This document shows positions 36,461 to 49,470 of a stretch of 64,000 nucleotides of DNA, one piece after another. The notes beneath the pieces were generated by a model, which ran no database searches, was not told the DNA's origin, and saw only the letters and a list, made by a program, of their open reading frames with translations. The DNA comes from Dryomyza anilis. Taxonomy: Eukaryota > Arthropoda > Insecta > Diptera > Dryomyzidae. The position numbers were made by a program, and so were the translations under genes. Location of the stretch: NCBI GenBank assembly GCA_951804985.1, contig OX638130.1:125625593-125689592 (forward strand). The letters run 5' to 3'. Each line of letters opens with the position of its first letter. Position 1 is the stretch's first letter.

Positions 36461-37300
36461 TCCACAAAAATGTCTCGCCGAAAAAATAAAAACCACGCAA
36501 TTTTATGACACTCAACAGCAAACCACTAAAAAAAATGTCTACATTTCATAAAAATCTTTCATAAAACATCAACGCTCTAGTTTTTTGACCAATTTTTAGT
36601 GCAGTTTTTTGTCTCAATACCGCGTCTCATTTTTTCAAGTTCATGTCCAACAAAGAACTTCCTTGAAAATCATAGCCGCACTTCCCTAAAACAAGACGAA
36701 AAAAATAAAATATATACTCGTGATCATAAAACATAGAAGAGCACTCATAAATGAGCTGCCATAATTAACATGAAATTCGGGCACTTTTTATAAGAGCAAA
36801 AAATATTTCTTTAGTGCAAAAAATATAAACTTCCCACATACTTTTATGAGTGTCTTAAAAAAACATCATAAAATCATACTGAAAACTAGAACTGAAACTA
36901 GATCTAGAGCAGGTCCGCGTCGTGCCGCACCGCACCGCAGGCTCTACCATCCGTGATCCTGATTAGTGAGCATAGCGGATAGCGCATAAAACGCACGCTA
37001 GCATCTGGAGCGCGAACAAAAAAAAAATCACAACACACAAAAGAACGCGGCATAAAAATGTCAGCAAATTGTCTCAAAAAATTGTAACGAGTTCCAGGGA
37101 ATTTTCGCGTTTATGTCCTGCGTCACGCTGCCTACTTACGTAATAATTTGCATTTTTTTGGCATTGTCCTTTTAGCGAAGACCCTCATTGTTTGTTGCGT
37201 AAAAACTTGCGGAAAAAATTCGCATTTTTATACCTAATCCACCGTGAGACATGGCCTCATAAATTATGATGTAATGCGAATTTAGCAAAAATCGAAGAGG
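36461..37300. promoter_or_regulatory. Candidate enhancer, dense in CATAAA/TTTATG motifs
   Basis: I count about eleven TTTATG/CATAAA hexamers here (for example near 36502, 36544, 36560, 36724, 36747, 36842, 36865, 36984, 37050, 37111, 37255), where base composition would suggest one or two. These are Caudal or Abd-B-type sites. A 30-bp element (36574-36603, minus orientation) is shared with 38212 and 44523. A GC-rich core lies at 36890-37025. Function as a run enhancer is inference. Confidence 0.42.
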
Positions 37301-37959
37301 ATCTCCTGCTGTCCTGTTTAGGCTGAATTTAGTTTTGTTTTTTTCGTGTTTCTTTTTTCTCGAAGATCCTTGGTAAATCTTGGTGCAGCCGCTAAGTTGG
37401 ATTATTGTAGTAGTTCGTGGTATATACCATATTTGTGATTTAAAATGAAGTCCGATTTTTATTTATTAAATGAACAATATATTCAATTCAAATTGATATT
37501 TATTTTAAATCATCAACTCCCATCTTTCTCCTTTAAAATGGTAATGGAAATGATTGAAAATCATGAAATTATCATATTTAAGTGTCTTATACAGAAATTC
37601 ATTAATTTTTCTAATCTTTTGATCATATTATTTATAGAAATTTATGTAAACCAACAAATTAATATCTCAAAATGTAGACATTTGATATATTTCAAATATA
37701 TCAAGCTGATTTAAAATCCGGTGTTTTTAAAAATATACAAAATAATCTATTCTAATCCAACACAACTCTGCAACTTTCCAAATTAAAACTTTCCAAATTT
37801 TTCAAACTATACTATTTTTATAAAAAACTTAAATTACAGATTACATTTTCGAACTCACTACAAAAAAATACATCTTCTAGTACAATTTCTGAAATAAAAA
37901 TATTTAAGAACACGCAAAAAATACAGGTCAACTACACTAATCCGCATATCCTATGCTCA
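37301..37959. other. AT-rich spacer, no gene
   Basis: Includes an 89-codon plus-strand frame (37445-37714) with Ile/Phe/Asn-rich composition typical of AT-rich DNA and no family signature. Nothing else is seen. Confidence 0.35.
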
Positions 37960-38400
37960 TTTTCACTAAGGTGTCATAAAACAACGACACAAAATGATCC
38001 TATAAAACGACACAAAAATGATCCTATAAAAAATAATAAGGTTCCCTGAAAATGTCGACCTCATTGTTCTAGATTTTTACACAACTTTTATGACTATTTA
38101 TGATCGCATTATGTGTCTAATTTGTAACGTTACGTAACATGACGACAAATTCAATGGAAACACTGTGTGCAGTGTAAAAAAAAAATTGTGTCTGGAATTT
38201 TTGTTTAAAAATGCACTAAAAATTGGTCAAAAAACTAGAGCGTATTTTTATGGAACTTTTTATGTAATGTTGATTTTTTTACGAGAGCATGGTATTTTTT
38301 TTCTTTCGCCAGAATATTAGTTGGTGTTTGTTTTTTTTATTTTTAAGAATGGTTTTTAGTTTTTAAAGAGAATGCGTTGTTTATGAGGCATTATTGTGAT
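37960..38400. promoter_or_regulatory. Candidate enhancer sharing the 30-bp element
   Basis: About six TTTATG/CATAAA hexamers (37972, 38087, 38097, 38246, 38258, 38378). The repeated phrase CGACACAAAAATGATCCTATA appears twice in a row near 37983 and 38007. The shared 30-bp element is at 38212-38241 on the plus strand. Also CGTTACGTAACATGACG near 38129. Likely regulatory by motif content; not proven. Confidence 0.4.
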
Positions 38401-38804
38401 TTGGGCGGTAAATAGATTTTTAATGAGGGCATATTTAAGAATGAGTTTCATATTTTTTTAGAGTGCGCAAAAAAAAATGGTGTGTTTGGAAGAGTACTAA
38501 GATTTTGGTTGACTGGAGAAATTGAAGTAGGCTAAAAATTGTAAATTTTTACAATTGGTTTAGGGGGTTATAAGATGTTTAAAAATAAATGATTTTATAT
38601 AAAAATTAAAATGTTTCATATTATATAATTTTAAAAACTGATTGAAGTCCAATATCCATTTTTGAAATTTTCAATATCTAGTTTAAATTAATATTCTTCA
38701 TATAATAAACTAAAAACCAATTAACCATAAATATAATTAAAATTTAAAAGTCGACAAATAAAATCATATTTAACATTAGTATTTCGTACTCACTGCACAG
38801 TGAG

Positions 38805-40515
38805 TTTTTTTTTTCGTTTTTTTAAACCATTTTTCTGTTGATTTTGTTTTTGTTCGTTTATATTGGCATTGGTTTTTAGTTTTTGCTTTTATTTTTATTA
38901 ATGTTTTAATCTTTTGATTTTGTTTTTTTTTCTCGCTTGCATTTTATTTGTTTGCTTCTGTTTTTGTTTTTAAGATTGACTTTGTGTTTTGCTTTTGTTT
39001 TTAAATTTTTTGCTTTTGATTCTGATTTTGCATTTTGCTTATGTGTTTTGCTCTTTTTCACTATATTGATTTTGATTTTATTTTTCTGTTTTTGCTTTTC
39101 ATTTAGGTTTTTTTTTTTTTGGTTTTGTGTTTCTTATTTTGGTCTTGTTTTTTTGATTTTGTGTTTTTGATTTTGTTTGGATTTTTAATTTTTGTTTTTA
39201 TGTCTTTCTGTTATTGCATTTGTTTTGTATTCTTTCTTTAGCTTTTGAGTTTTTCTTTTGTATTTGTCGTTCTGCTTTTGATTTTGTGTTTCTGTTTTTG
39301 TTATTTGTTTTATTTTGCATTTTTGGTTTTATTTGGGTTTTTTAATTTGATTTTGATTTTGTTTTTACATTTTTATTTTTCTTTTTTTTCGCTTTTTTGA
39401 TTTAATTTTTCTGTTTTTGCTATTTATTTAGGTTTTTGTTTTTTTTTTTATTTTGGTTTTGTGTTTCTGATTTTGGTTTTGTGTTTTTGATTTTGTTTGG
39501 ATTTTTTATTTTTGTTTTATGTCTTTCTGTTAATGCATTTATTTTGTATTCTTTCTTTTGCTTTTGTGTTTTTCTTTTGTATTTCTGTTTCTGCTTTTGA
39601 TTTTGTGTTTATGCTTTTGTGAATTGTTTTATTTTGCATTTTTGGTTTTATTTGGGTTTTTTAATTTGATTATGATTTTGTAATTACATTTTTGCTTTTG
39701 GTTCTGATTTTGCTGTTGCTTATGTATTTTTGCATTTTTTCTTTTTATTGATTTTGATTGTATTTTTCTGTTTTTTGTTTTTATTTAGGTTTTTGTTTTT
39801 TTTTTGTGTTTCTGATTTTGGTTTTGTGTATCTGATTTTGATTTTGTGTTTTTGATTTTGTTTGGATTTTCGTTTTTATGTCTTCCTGTTTTTGCATTTG
39901 TTTTGTATTCTTTCTTTAGCTTTTGAGTTTTTCTTTTGTATTTGTGTTTCTGCTTTTGATTATGTGTTTTTGCTTTTATTAATTGCTTTATTTTGCATTT
40001 TTGGTTTTATTTGGGTTTTTTTAATTTGATTATGATTTTGTATTTACATTTTTGCTTTTGGTTCTGATTTTGCTGTTGCTTATGTGTTTTTGAATTTTTT
40101 CGCTTTATTTATTTTGATTGTATTTTTCTGTTTTTTTTATTTTTATTAAGGTTTTTGTTTTTTTTTCGTGTTTCTGATTTTGGTTTTGTGTCTCTGATTT
40201 TGATTTTGTGTTTTTGATTTTGCTTGGCTTTTTATTTTTGTTTTTATGTCTTTCTGTTATTGCATTTGTTTTGTATTCATTCTTTAGGTTTTGAGTTATT
40301 CTTTTAGATTTGTGGTTCTGCTTTTGATTTTGTGTTTCTGTTTTTGTTATTTGTTTTATTTTGCATTTTTGGTTTTATTTGGGCTTTTAATTTGATGATG
40401 ATTTTATTTTTACATTTTATTTGTCTTTAATTCTACTCTGATTTTTGTGTTTTTTGCTTTTGATTTTTGTTTTTGGTTTGGTATTTGTGCTTTTAGTTAT
40501 GTATTTGTGTTTTTT
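38805..40515. repeat. T-rich higher-order tandem repeat
   Basis: About 1.7 kb of almost pure T-rich plus strand built from TTTTGATTTTG/TTTTGC words. A landmark TATTTTGCATTTTTGGTTTT recurs at 39311, 39630, 39989 and 40357, so there is a 320-370-bp higher-order unit in about four copies. Strand asymmetry is extreme. The only long frame (38937-39170) is Phe/Leu low complexity. Confidence 0.8.
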
Positions 40516-42694
40516 TTTAATTTTTTGTGTCCATCTCATGTCAATATTAAAAAAATATAGAAACCGAGATAATAAAATATGAAATTGGTAAATGGCTAAA
40601 ATACATTTTAAATTCGAAAATGAGATATTTCCATTATAAATAGAATCAACAAAATTTTTATTTTCAATATTATTTCGATGTTTTCGAAAAATACTGGAAT
40701 TATGTTTAATTTAAAACATTTTTGTAACTATCCCTATATAAAATGTCTATCAGTTATCCGGAATATTGGGGTTTTATTTACAACATTCAAACCGTCAAAT
40801 GATTGTCAACCTTAATAAAGCTTTAAAATTATTTTAAACCATCTAGAACTACCAAAAGTCTTTCAGAATTTCAATTTTGTTGTTTATTCAATTATTTATA
40901 TGTTTTACAAGAAATAATATAAACAACTAAACATATATATGTTTTGCATTTAAATGAATATAACTTAGATCAGGAGCACCCGAATTCCATTGTGATTATT
41001 TCGAAATATAAACTGAAGTCTTCCCAATGGAACTCAAAAGAATTTAGTTAGAAAACTCAAGTCTGTAAAAAGTAAAAATTCAAAATTTATAGAAAATATG
41101 AACAAGAATTCTCATTCATTTGTTTTAGGAAATAACTCAAATTCTTTAGGCAATATAAAACAAAACAGAGTATGAGATTTCGATTAAAATCTTGAAGTTC
41201 AACGGAAAATAATTCAAAGATGGTGGATACTTTTTGTTGTTTTGCTGTGTGTAAATATTAATATGCAACTTTTTTCATAATTATTATACGTTATAAGCCT
41301 TTTCTTCTAGGAAATTGCCGAAAATTCTTTTTGTTTCCTATTCTTTTAATAAAATACTATTGAAAAGCCAAATACTTCCTGTACTTTTCGGCGAAAACAT
41401 AGACGCAATTCTGCAAAATTCAGCTGTTAGCTAAAAATATGCAATAGGGAAAATTTGTTGTGACAACAGCAAGTAGCGTAATAAACCTTTCTAAATAAAA
41501 AAAACAAAAAAAAAGGATGTGAGTGGAAGGCTTATATAATATTGCGTTTTATTGCAAACATGAGGAAAAATCATAAAAACCATAAAATGTACAAATACAA
41601 AATACACACACAACGCACATTGGCAAAATTTTAAAATTAAAAAAAAGGACATAAAAAACAACGGCGCAATGTTGCGCTTCGCTGAATCCTTTTTAACACT
41701 TTACATGCAGGGGCTGCAAAATTATTTCTGTTGTTGTTTTAAATTTAGCATTTGCTAAAAAAAAGCAACAACAACTCATTGCAAAAATGTACAATTTACG
41801 CGCATTTTATTTGCAACTCTTTGTTTTTGTATGCGAAGGAGTTGCATGTCGCAGGACGAAAAGGAAAATCACGTTTGTATTTGCGTGTTTTGTGCGCACA
41901 CAGAATGTTAACAATTGGCAGCAACAAAGCCAACAACAAAACAGACAACAATAGCCAAAACAATGGCGCAAAAAGGATACGAAGGAAGGAGTTGTCTTTT
42001 TTTTTTGCATTTGTCGCGGCAACGCGAAGGTAGCAACAAGGTTGACAGACACACAGAAAGACAGACGGACGCGCACGCATAAAGGATTGTCAACGACAGT
42101 GGCAAAGGTTCTATATGCAACAACAATAACTACTATATTGAGAAAAAAAAGAGTGTCGCGCAAAAAAATCAGAAAAAGAAGAGGCAGACACACGCAAAAC
42201 AAGCCGCGAAATGTAAACAGCAAACGATTTAAAATGGCGCCCTGTCACTTTGACATGCACACAAAACGTCAACGTCAAACTCTTGTCAAAATATTAACAG
42301 ATGCGTTTGGCGCATTTTATGGGTGTTTGTAAAACATGGCCCACATGCTGTGCCAACAAAATTGCAATGATTTTATTTACTCAAATTGAAATGCATAAAA
42401 AATATATTAAAAATAATTTTTGAGAATTCATAATATGTAAAAGTAATAAAGGGTAATATCATATTTTTGTAGTTTATGTGCTTTAGAACTACTAAAATAT
42501 ATTTTGTATAATTTTAAATATAATGCAAGACATCTATCTAATTTTATATTTGTACTATACATTCTTTCTGGTAAAAATACATTTTATGAAAAATGGAACC
42601 TAAAGAATTTTATCCAAGTCGTCGCAGATTTCCAGCACAAATGATATGTAACACAGAATATCTAGATTTTAGAAAGATACATAAGGTGCCTATT
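40516..42694. other. Intergenic; family R fragment and a GC-richer island
   Basis: 40920-41250 is a diverged family R fragment whose right end is TTTTTGTTGTTTTGCTGTGT. The island at 41700-42350 is less AT-rich, with CAACAACAA runs and GCGCAAAA words. A 138-codon minus frame there is Leu/Phe/Cys-rich without motifs and overlaps frames on the other strand. No gene is supported. Confidence 0.35.
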
Positions 42695-43127
42695 CCCTAG
42701 TAGAAATTTGCCCGATGCGCCATCGGGAAATGATCGGGTTTTCGTTGGGTAAGTCCTATTAGAGAAAATATGATCATTGCCTTTGCATGCCCTATCATGC
42801 TTACCATACCAGGGTTTGCATTATCTAAATAGTCAATGTTCCCGATCATAGCTAAATTATTTGTTCCTCATAAAGAAATGACATCAGACAATGATCGAGA
42901 TTTAATGATAGAAACCCTATTATGCTCGGGCTCTGACAAGGCAATATATAAAATGGGCAAATAATAAAATGGGGAATTGCCCGATCAGTACATGATCATG
43001 GCCTGAGGTCAGTACATGATCAGGACACTGCGTTACAAGGACATTATGGGCCTCGTCATATCCCGATCATCTCAAATAATGACATGATCACTTCATGACC
43101 ATGGCCCTATCAAAATTTCTACTAGGG
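42695..43127. mobile_element. TIR element, 433 bp, ends CCCTAGTAGAAATTT
   Basis: Left end CCCTAGTAGAAATTTG and right end CAAAATTTCTACTAGGG are nearly perfect inverses, flanked by TT on each side. The interior is rich in CATGATCA/TGATCGGG words. Fragments of its end occur near 21477 and perhaps 50740. Non-coding. Confidence 0.68.
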
Positions 43128-43269
43128 TTTGGTGCCCATATATGCCGGGAATCTGCATTTAAAATTCCATAGATTGTACCAACTGCTATACATTTTACTT
43201 TAAAGAAACATTCATTGTTTTTATGAAACAATCATCATTTGTATGAAACATTTATCATTTGTTTTGGTT

Positions 43270-44100
43270 AAAATTAAAATTTTCTCTAAAAATTCAATTT
43301 TTCACCAGAGTAAATATTTTTTCACTAAAAATTCAATTTTTCATTAAAAATTCAATTTTCACTAAAAATTAAATTTTTCACTAAAAAATTAAAATTTTCT
43401 CTAAAAATTCAATTTTTCACTAAAAATTAAAATTTTCACTAAAAATTCAATTTTTCACTAAAAATTCAATTTTTCACTAAAAATTCAATTTTCCACTAAA
43501 AATTCAAATTTTCACTAAAAATTCAATTTTTCACTAAAAATTCAATTTTTCACTAAAAGTTCAATTTTTCACTAAAAATTCAATTTTTCACTAAAAATTC
43601 AATTTTTCACTAAAAATTAAATTTTTCACTAAAAATTCAATTTTTCACTAAAAATTCAATTTTTCACTAAAAATTCAATTTTTCACTAAAAATTCAATTT
43701 TTCACTAAAAATTCAATTTTTCACTAAAAATTAAATTTTTCACTAAAAATTAAATTTTTCACTAATAATTCAATTTTTCACTAAAAATTCAATTTTTCAC
43801 TAAAAATTCAATTTTTCACTAAAAATTCAATTTTTCACTAAAAATTCAATTTTTCACTAAAAATTCAATTTTTCACTAAAAATTCAATTTTTCACTAAAA
43901 ATTCAATTTTTCACTAAAAATTCAATTTTTCACTAAAAATTCAATTTTTCACTAAAAATTTAATTTTTCATTAAAATTTTAATATTCACTAAAAATTTAA
44001 TTTTTCGCTAAAATTAATTTTTTCACTAAAAATTCAATTTTTTTTAATACAAATTAAATTTTTCACTAAAAATTCATTTTTTCTCTAGAAGTTCAAATTC
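43270..44100. repeat. 19-bp satellite array 1, unit AATTTTTCACTAAAAATTC
   Basis: About 43 copies. Each unit contains AATTTTT and AAAAATT around a 4-nt spacer (CACT), so every monomer can form a 7-bp stem. The central part (about 43500-43960) is very uniform; the edges are diverged. The unit is the reverse complement of the arrays at 45.83 and 53.51 kb. Confidence 0.95.
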
Positions 44101-45825
44101 TCATATTTTTTTTATTTTATTATTGAAAATTTAAATATTGTAATAGTTTACGAAAACCTCATCTCATATCTGTTTTAATTTTCATAAGTCATAAAACTTT
44201 TTGCAGTCTTTTACCTGCCCGTTCTGCATTTTCTGCAATAAATATTTTTATGACTTTTTTTAGTCGCGCCATGAGAATGGCAAAAACTGCTCTTATAAAA
44301 AAGAAAATCTAGTTCAGCGAATTTCCGTTACTGTTTTGTGATCGATATTTTTATGACCTGTTTTATTTTTTGTTATATATAGAGTCCAGGTTTTTGGCAT
44401 TGTAGGAAGTTATCGCAAAGATGCATTTTAGAGAATTATGCAATGGCATTTTCAAATTCCGCGAAGTACGAAACTATTGTGTGGAAACGAAAAAAACTAA
44501 CTTCGGCAGCAGTACAAAAAACTGCACTAAAAATTGGTCAAAAAAACTAGAGCAAGGCATACCATTTTATGATAGTATTTGTATTTTTTAAAAACTGTAT
44601 CCGAAATGTGGTAGTATTTTTTATGATATTTGAATTGTGTTGTGTTTTGTTTATTTTTTTTAAATACAGACAAATTAGAGCAGAGTGTCATAGATTTGTA
44701 ATATTTTTAACTAGAAAAACTAAGTGAGATCAGTCAATATTTGAACCTCTTGGACCATGTTCGATCCAATGTGTTTCAATAAATCTGAGTTTATTCAAAT
44801 ATTTGTTGGGTATTTCTACGCGGAAATATTTTGTAAAATAATTTAGTTTCGCAAAAGATACCGCCTTTATTCATCGTAATACCCACATATTTTACCACTT
44901 TCGAGCAAAGAGCGAAACCCATTTGCTGTCACAGGCGTTGCCTGGCAGTACCTGTACCGAATTCCCCAGTTCTGCTAATTTCGTTACAAATTTACAAATG
45001 CCTCTCACAGTATCTAATGCTAATTGTCCTGCCAGTATCAGTGTATTTGTCCAATGTAGGCGAATATTTCAAACTAAATGCACCAAAAATGAAAGGATTA
45101 AAATTGAGAATCCAGGGATCAGTTGAGTAAATCAGGCGCTGCGCTGATCGCTCGGATCGTCGCTGGTGAGGGTGTCGACTGTTTTCAAAATAAACAAATT
45201 TCAAAATAAACAAAAATCTGACTTTTGATCCTTTTCATGTTTTTAGTTCTATTTTTTTTTTGCAGTTAGAGTTGACTTTTGATCCTCCTCCCTCGTGTGC
45301 GATCGGATCGTGTGCGTGAAATGAAAGAGTTCGGTGCTGCTGGTGGCACTGCTAATTGTGCAGAACTAATTGAGAGTGTGGAAAAGTGGAAAAGGATTTG
45401 ACGTTTGTCGCAGGCTGCCGTCCACTACCGAAAGTCCTTGAGTGCCTTGTGATCATTGTTGCGCTTAATTGTCACTTTATGATGATGCTCTTCTGTTGTG
45501 ATTTTTGACACTAATTTTAATTAAATGTCAGGCGTGCAATATGGGCTTCGTGGAAGTGTGAGGATTTTTTATATTTTTGAAATACCCTTTTTTATTTTGA
45601 TATTTGATTAGAAATAGTTTTTTTTAAATTTTAATTTTAAGTGATAATTTTATTTTCATTTTCTCCTTTTTCATGAATTTTTGGGAAATATGAAATTTTA
45701 ATTGAAAATTAAAAATTTTTATGTACATATGAATTTTTAGTAAAAATGGAGCGAAAAAAGTTATTTTTAAATTAAAAAAAAACTATTTTTATTTGTAAAT
45801 GTAATTATTAATTATATATAATTTT
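44101..45825. promoter_or_regulatory. Candidate regulatory block with shared 30-bp element, then intergenic
   Basis: 44150-44650 has about five TTTATG/CATAAA hexamers (44189, 44248, 44350, 44566, 44617), a TTACCTG at 44211-44217 and the shared element at 44523-44553 (with one extra A). 44880-45560 is a GC-richer island without a gene. It includes a conspicuous direct repeat, TTTGATCC, near 45223 and 45275. Regulatory role inferred. Confidence 0.38.
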
Positions 45826-46390
45826 TTTAGTCAAAATTTTAATTTTAGTGAAAATTTGAATTTTTAGTGAAAATTTGAATTTTTAGTGAAAATTTGAATT
45901 TTTAGTGAAAAAGTGTATTTATAGTGAAAAATTGAATTTCCAGTGAAAATTTGAGGGAAAAATTGATTTTTTTTTTAGTGAAAAATTAATTTTTAGAGTG
46001 AAAAAGTAAATTTTTAGTGATAATTTAAATTTTTAATGAAAATTTGAGTTTTTAGTGAAAATTTGAATTTTTAGTGAAAATTTGAATTTTTAGTGAAAAT
46101 TTGAATTTTTAGTGAAAATTTGATTTTTTTGTGAAATATTTAATTTTAGTGAAAAATTGAAATTTTAGTGAAAATTTGAATTTTTAGTGAAAATTTGAAT
46201 TTTTAGTGAAAATTTGAATTTTTAGTGAAAATTTAAATTTTTAATGAAAATTTGAGTTTTTAGTGAAAAATTGAATTTTTGTGGAAATTTGAATTTTTGG
46301 GAAAATTTGAATTTTTGTGAAAATTTTAATTTTTGCGGAATTTAATTTTTGTTAGGAAAAATTTAATTTTTTTGTGACAAATTTAATTTT
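45826..46390. repeat. 19-bp satellite array 2, unit GAATTTTTAGTGAAAATTT
   Basis: About 29 diverged copies, opposite in orientation to array 1. Many units have one A fewer in the second arm (GAAAATTTG), weakening the stem. Variation is greater than in arrays 1 and 3, so it looks older. Confidence 0.92.
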
Positions 46391-48660
46391 AATTTAAAAA
46401 TTCAAAAATAAATAATTTTTTTAATTCAAATGGTACTCATAACTCAAAATAAATATTAAATCCTTTGTGTCCACCATTAAACCCTTTCGAGCGCTTAGTT
46501 TTTGCATGAAAATCAATTTCCCAATAATCCGTTTGTCACAAATATTAGCTACTCAAATCAGTTACTGATTGAAAAAGTCAAATGCGTCACGGGCAGCTTA
46601 CGCGTGTCACGTGACGAGTAAGTCGAGAAATCTTTTGTGCAAACTTGGAAATTGTCAAGAAAAATCACCCAAAATTCAAGCGACACAACCCCAGAAATAA
46701 CCCTTTCGTGGTATTGCACAACGTCACAATTTAGTTCCCAGTCAGAAAACTCACAAATAACTCTTAAAGCGCAACGCGATAAAATAAGCAGAAAATCAAA
46801 TGATTGCAAAATTTAGCAATTTTATTATTGACAGAGCGTTTTATAAGCATTTTATGAGCATCATTTAACCCATTTAGTTTTGTTAAATCTATGATAAAAC
46901 TCTTATGTGACTGTGATATGTCTGTGATATATCTGTGATAAATGCCTGTGATATGCCGTTAATCGGACGCAGTTATGCCCATTAAGGCACGCTCATGTGG
47001 TTGGGTTGGTGGATTTTTTTTGTTGTTTTTCTTTGTGGATTATGTGACTTTAACCTTGAACTGAAAACTTTAATGTGGTCATACACAAAAAGCACCCTTT
47101 TGCACCCTTTATAGCGAAAATTCAATGTGTGAATGAGACATATTCTAAGACGCTCCAAAGTGTAGACAAAGTTTTCACTTTCCGACGATAACTTGCATTA
47201 ATTATGAGGTGTCTTGCCAACACCTAGCATTACTTTGGATTATTTAGCAGCTGACAAAAGTTTTCCTTAGGAATTTTAACACCCGCATAATTAATTTCAA
47301 TTTGGCGGCATCCGAAGGATCTAGGAATTTACATAGGGCTCTGTGTCAGACGATATTATGTGATGTTTTAAGAGCACAAAGTATTAAGGCGCAGTCTAAA
47401 ATTTTATGTGTTGGGTCGTGCTAAATACTAAAAACTGTATGCCATACCATTTAGTTGAATAAAACCCACTTGAATATTGATTTTTACGCTATTTTGTAAC
47501 CACTATTTGTTAATTTGATATGAGTATTTGACAATGCTTCTTTTTTTATTATATATAAATATTACGTTGGACAAGCAACACCACAGCAAATTAATTAAAT
47601 TGTCAACAAAATCTGTTTCATCATCACAATCATCACCGCCAGTTTGTCACAGATGCAATCCGTCAGTCAGTCGGTTGACAGTGACCGGCAAACAAAAAAA
47701 AAATAACAACTAAAAAAATGTGGGTATTTTGGCAAATAATAACAAATACATTCAAAATATAAAATACCAAATTTCAAATGTTGTTTTTTCTTTTTGTTGC
47801 ACAACCCCCTAGTAGTGTCCTGTGTCCTGTATATGGTTCGTTGTACCAACAAAAGAATTAAAAGTTTTTTTTTCTGCTCAAATTACAAAATTTACTTTGT
47901 GACAAAAAATCAATTTTTTCATATTAAAGTTATATTTGATTCGTTCAACCTACCCTAGAATTTAACTGCATCCACACACTCATCACTCATGCCAATCAAT
48001 TGGCGTTGATGGACGTTTGCTTCCCGCGCACACCGGCCTGTCATAATTCGTAGCCCTTACTTTTGTTTAGTTCTTGCCTTTCTCGACAATGGCAATGGCT
48101 GTCTGCTGGTTTTCATTTCGATTATTTGTGCCGCATTCACACTAAATCTGCACAAATTAAACGTTAATCGGATTTGTTGAAGTTTTTCCAAATGTTTTCG
48201 CATCTTTTAATTTAACGCCCTCTTCAAGTTGATGTCTATAATTGGTAAATTTTGGTACGTTATATGATAGACGTATGATGTACGAGATTACAGTACTGGT
48301 TGTGTGTGATAAGTGGCATAAGTTAGAATGGATAATATTGAATAGGTGTATGGAGTATGGGGTGAATTTTATTTTTATATAGTACTGATACTGTAAATGT
48401 TCAGTTTTAATACTAAAAATTCTGTATGTTAAGAGAAACCTTTTCAGAAATCTTATTTGTACTGAAGTTGGCCATGCTCGGAAACCGATTATTGCAATTT
48501 ACATTTTCATAACCCGACCAGTTATATAGTCCTAGTAAGGCAAATTTCTACAAGAGGTAAATTTCTACACTATTTTGATTTAAAGAAACAAATTAAAATG
48601 CGACATACATAACCTAATATTTGTTGATTAACAATAGGCTGAGGTAGATTCTACATAACC
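46391..48660. other. Intergenic, mixed composition, no gene
   Basis: 46450-47400 and 47950-48240 are moderately GC-rich and look single-copy, with CATTTTATGAGCATCATTTA near 46848 and ACGCGTGTCACGTGACGAG near 46600. Short frames lack family signatures. Possible regulatory DNA; nothing firmer can be said. Confidence 0.35.
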
Positions 48661-49470
48661 CAATATATTTGCATATGGGCATTTGCTGGGGTTCCGGACG
48701 GGACATACGTACACTTAAAACTTTAATATCTCGAAGGAAAATTAATGAATTTACTTGATTTTTGTGCATGTAGTATTTAAACATCTGCAAAAATTATAGA
48801 ATTTAGATCAAAAAATATAAATAAAATAGTGGGCGTTCCGAATGGGATAAAAACGAAAGGGAATATCGTGGTTTATATGAATATTCCAAAAAGTCAGCGA
48901 ATTTTGCATACAAATGATTTTTTTGAAATATTTTACAAATTAGTAGAAATCATGTGCTTCCTTTTTATATTTACACTTTGTTCCTAAACTTTATAGTTTT
49001 TTCATAATAAATTACAGAATAATTCCGGTCGGGACATACCGTCCGTATTGAAATTATCAGTATGATTTTTATTCAAAAAATACTTTTTTCGAACAATATA
49101 TTTTTTTGTATTATCTCTGCACATATCTGAGACAATTTACTTTATTTTTGTATATGTACACTTTGTTCCTAAAGTTTACAGTTACTGCGTAATAAATCGC
49201 AGAATAATTCCGAACGTTCCGTATGGAAATTTGCACTACGATTTTTTGCTAAAAATAATTTTGTAAATAACAATATTAATAATCATTATAACGAAATGAA
49301 AAGTGATCTACTATTCAAATTTATAGTTTTTTTTAAGTTTTTCATTTTTTTCCCCTTTTTTGATATTTTTTTTTTGATATTTTTTATACTGTAGTTTTAC
49401 ACTTTTGGTACTCAAAGTTCTGGACGGGACAGATTTCAATTAGCTGTCAAACATTTTCTAGAATTACTAG
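48661..49470. repeat. Diverged direct repeat with GGACGGGACA motifs
   Basis: A ~130-bp segment containing ACACTTTGTTCCTAAA occurs at about 48966 and again at about 49157, each followed by CAGAATAATTCCG. TTCCGGACGGGACATACG near 48693 and TTCTGGACGGGACAG near 49417 bracket the region. It may be an old element with internal repeats. No coding signal. Confidence 0.45.

Noticed and set aside
41807..42223. 138-codon minus-strand frame, Leu/Phe/Cys-rich
   Set aside because: Composition follows base content; it overlaps four other frames on both strands and shows no domain or consistent membrane topology.
43270..44100. CRISPR-like array
   Set aside because: Units are contiguous 19-bp tandem copies without spacers, in a fly genome.
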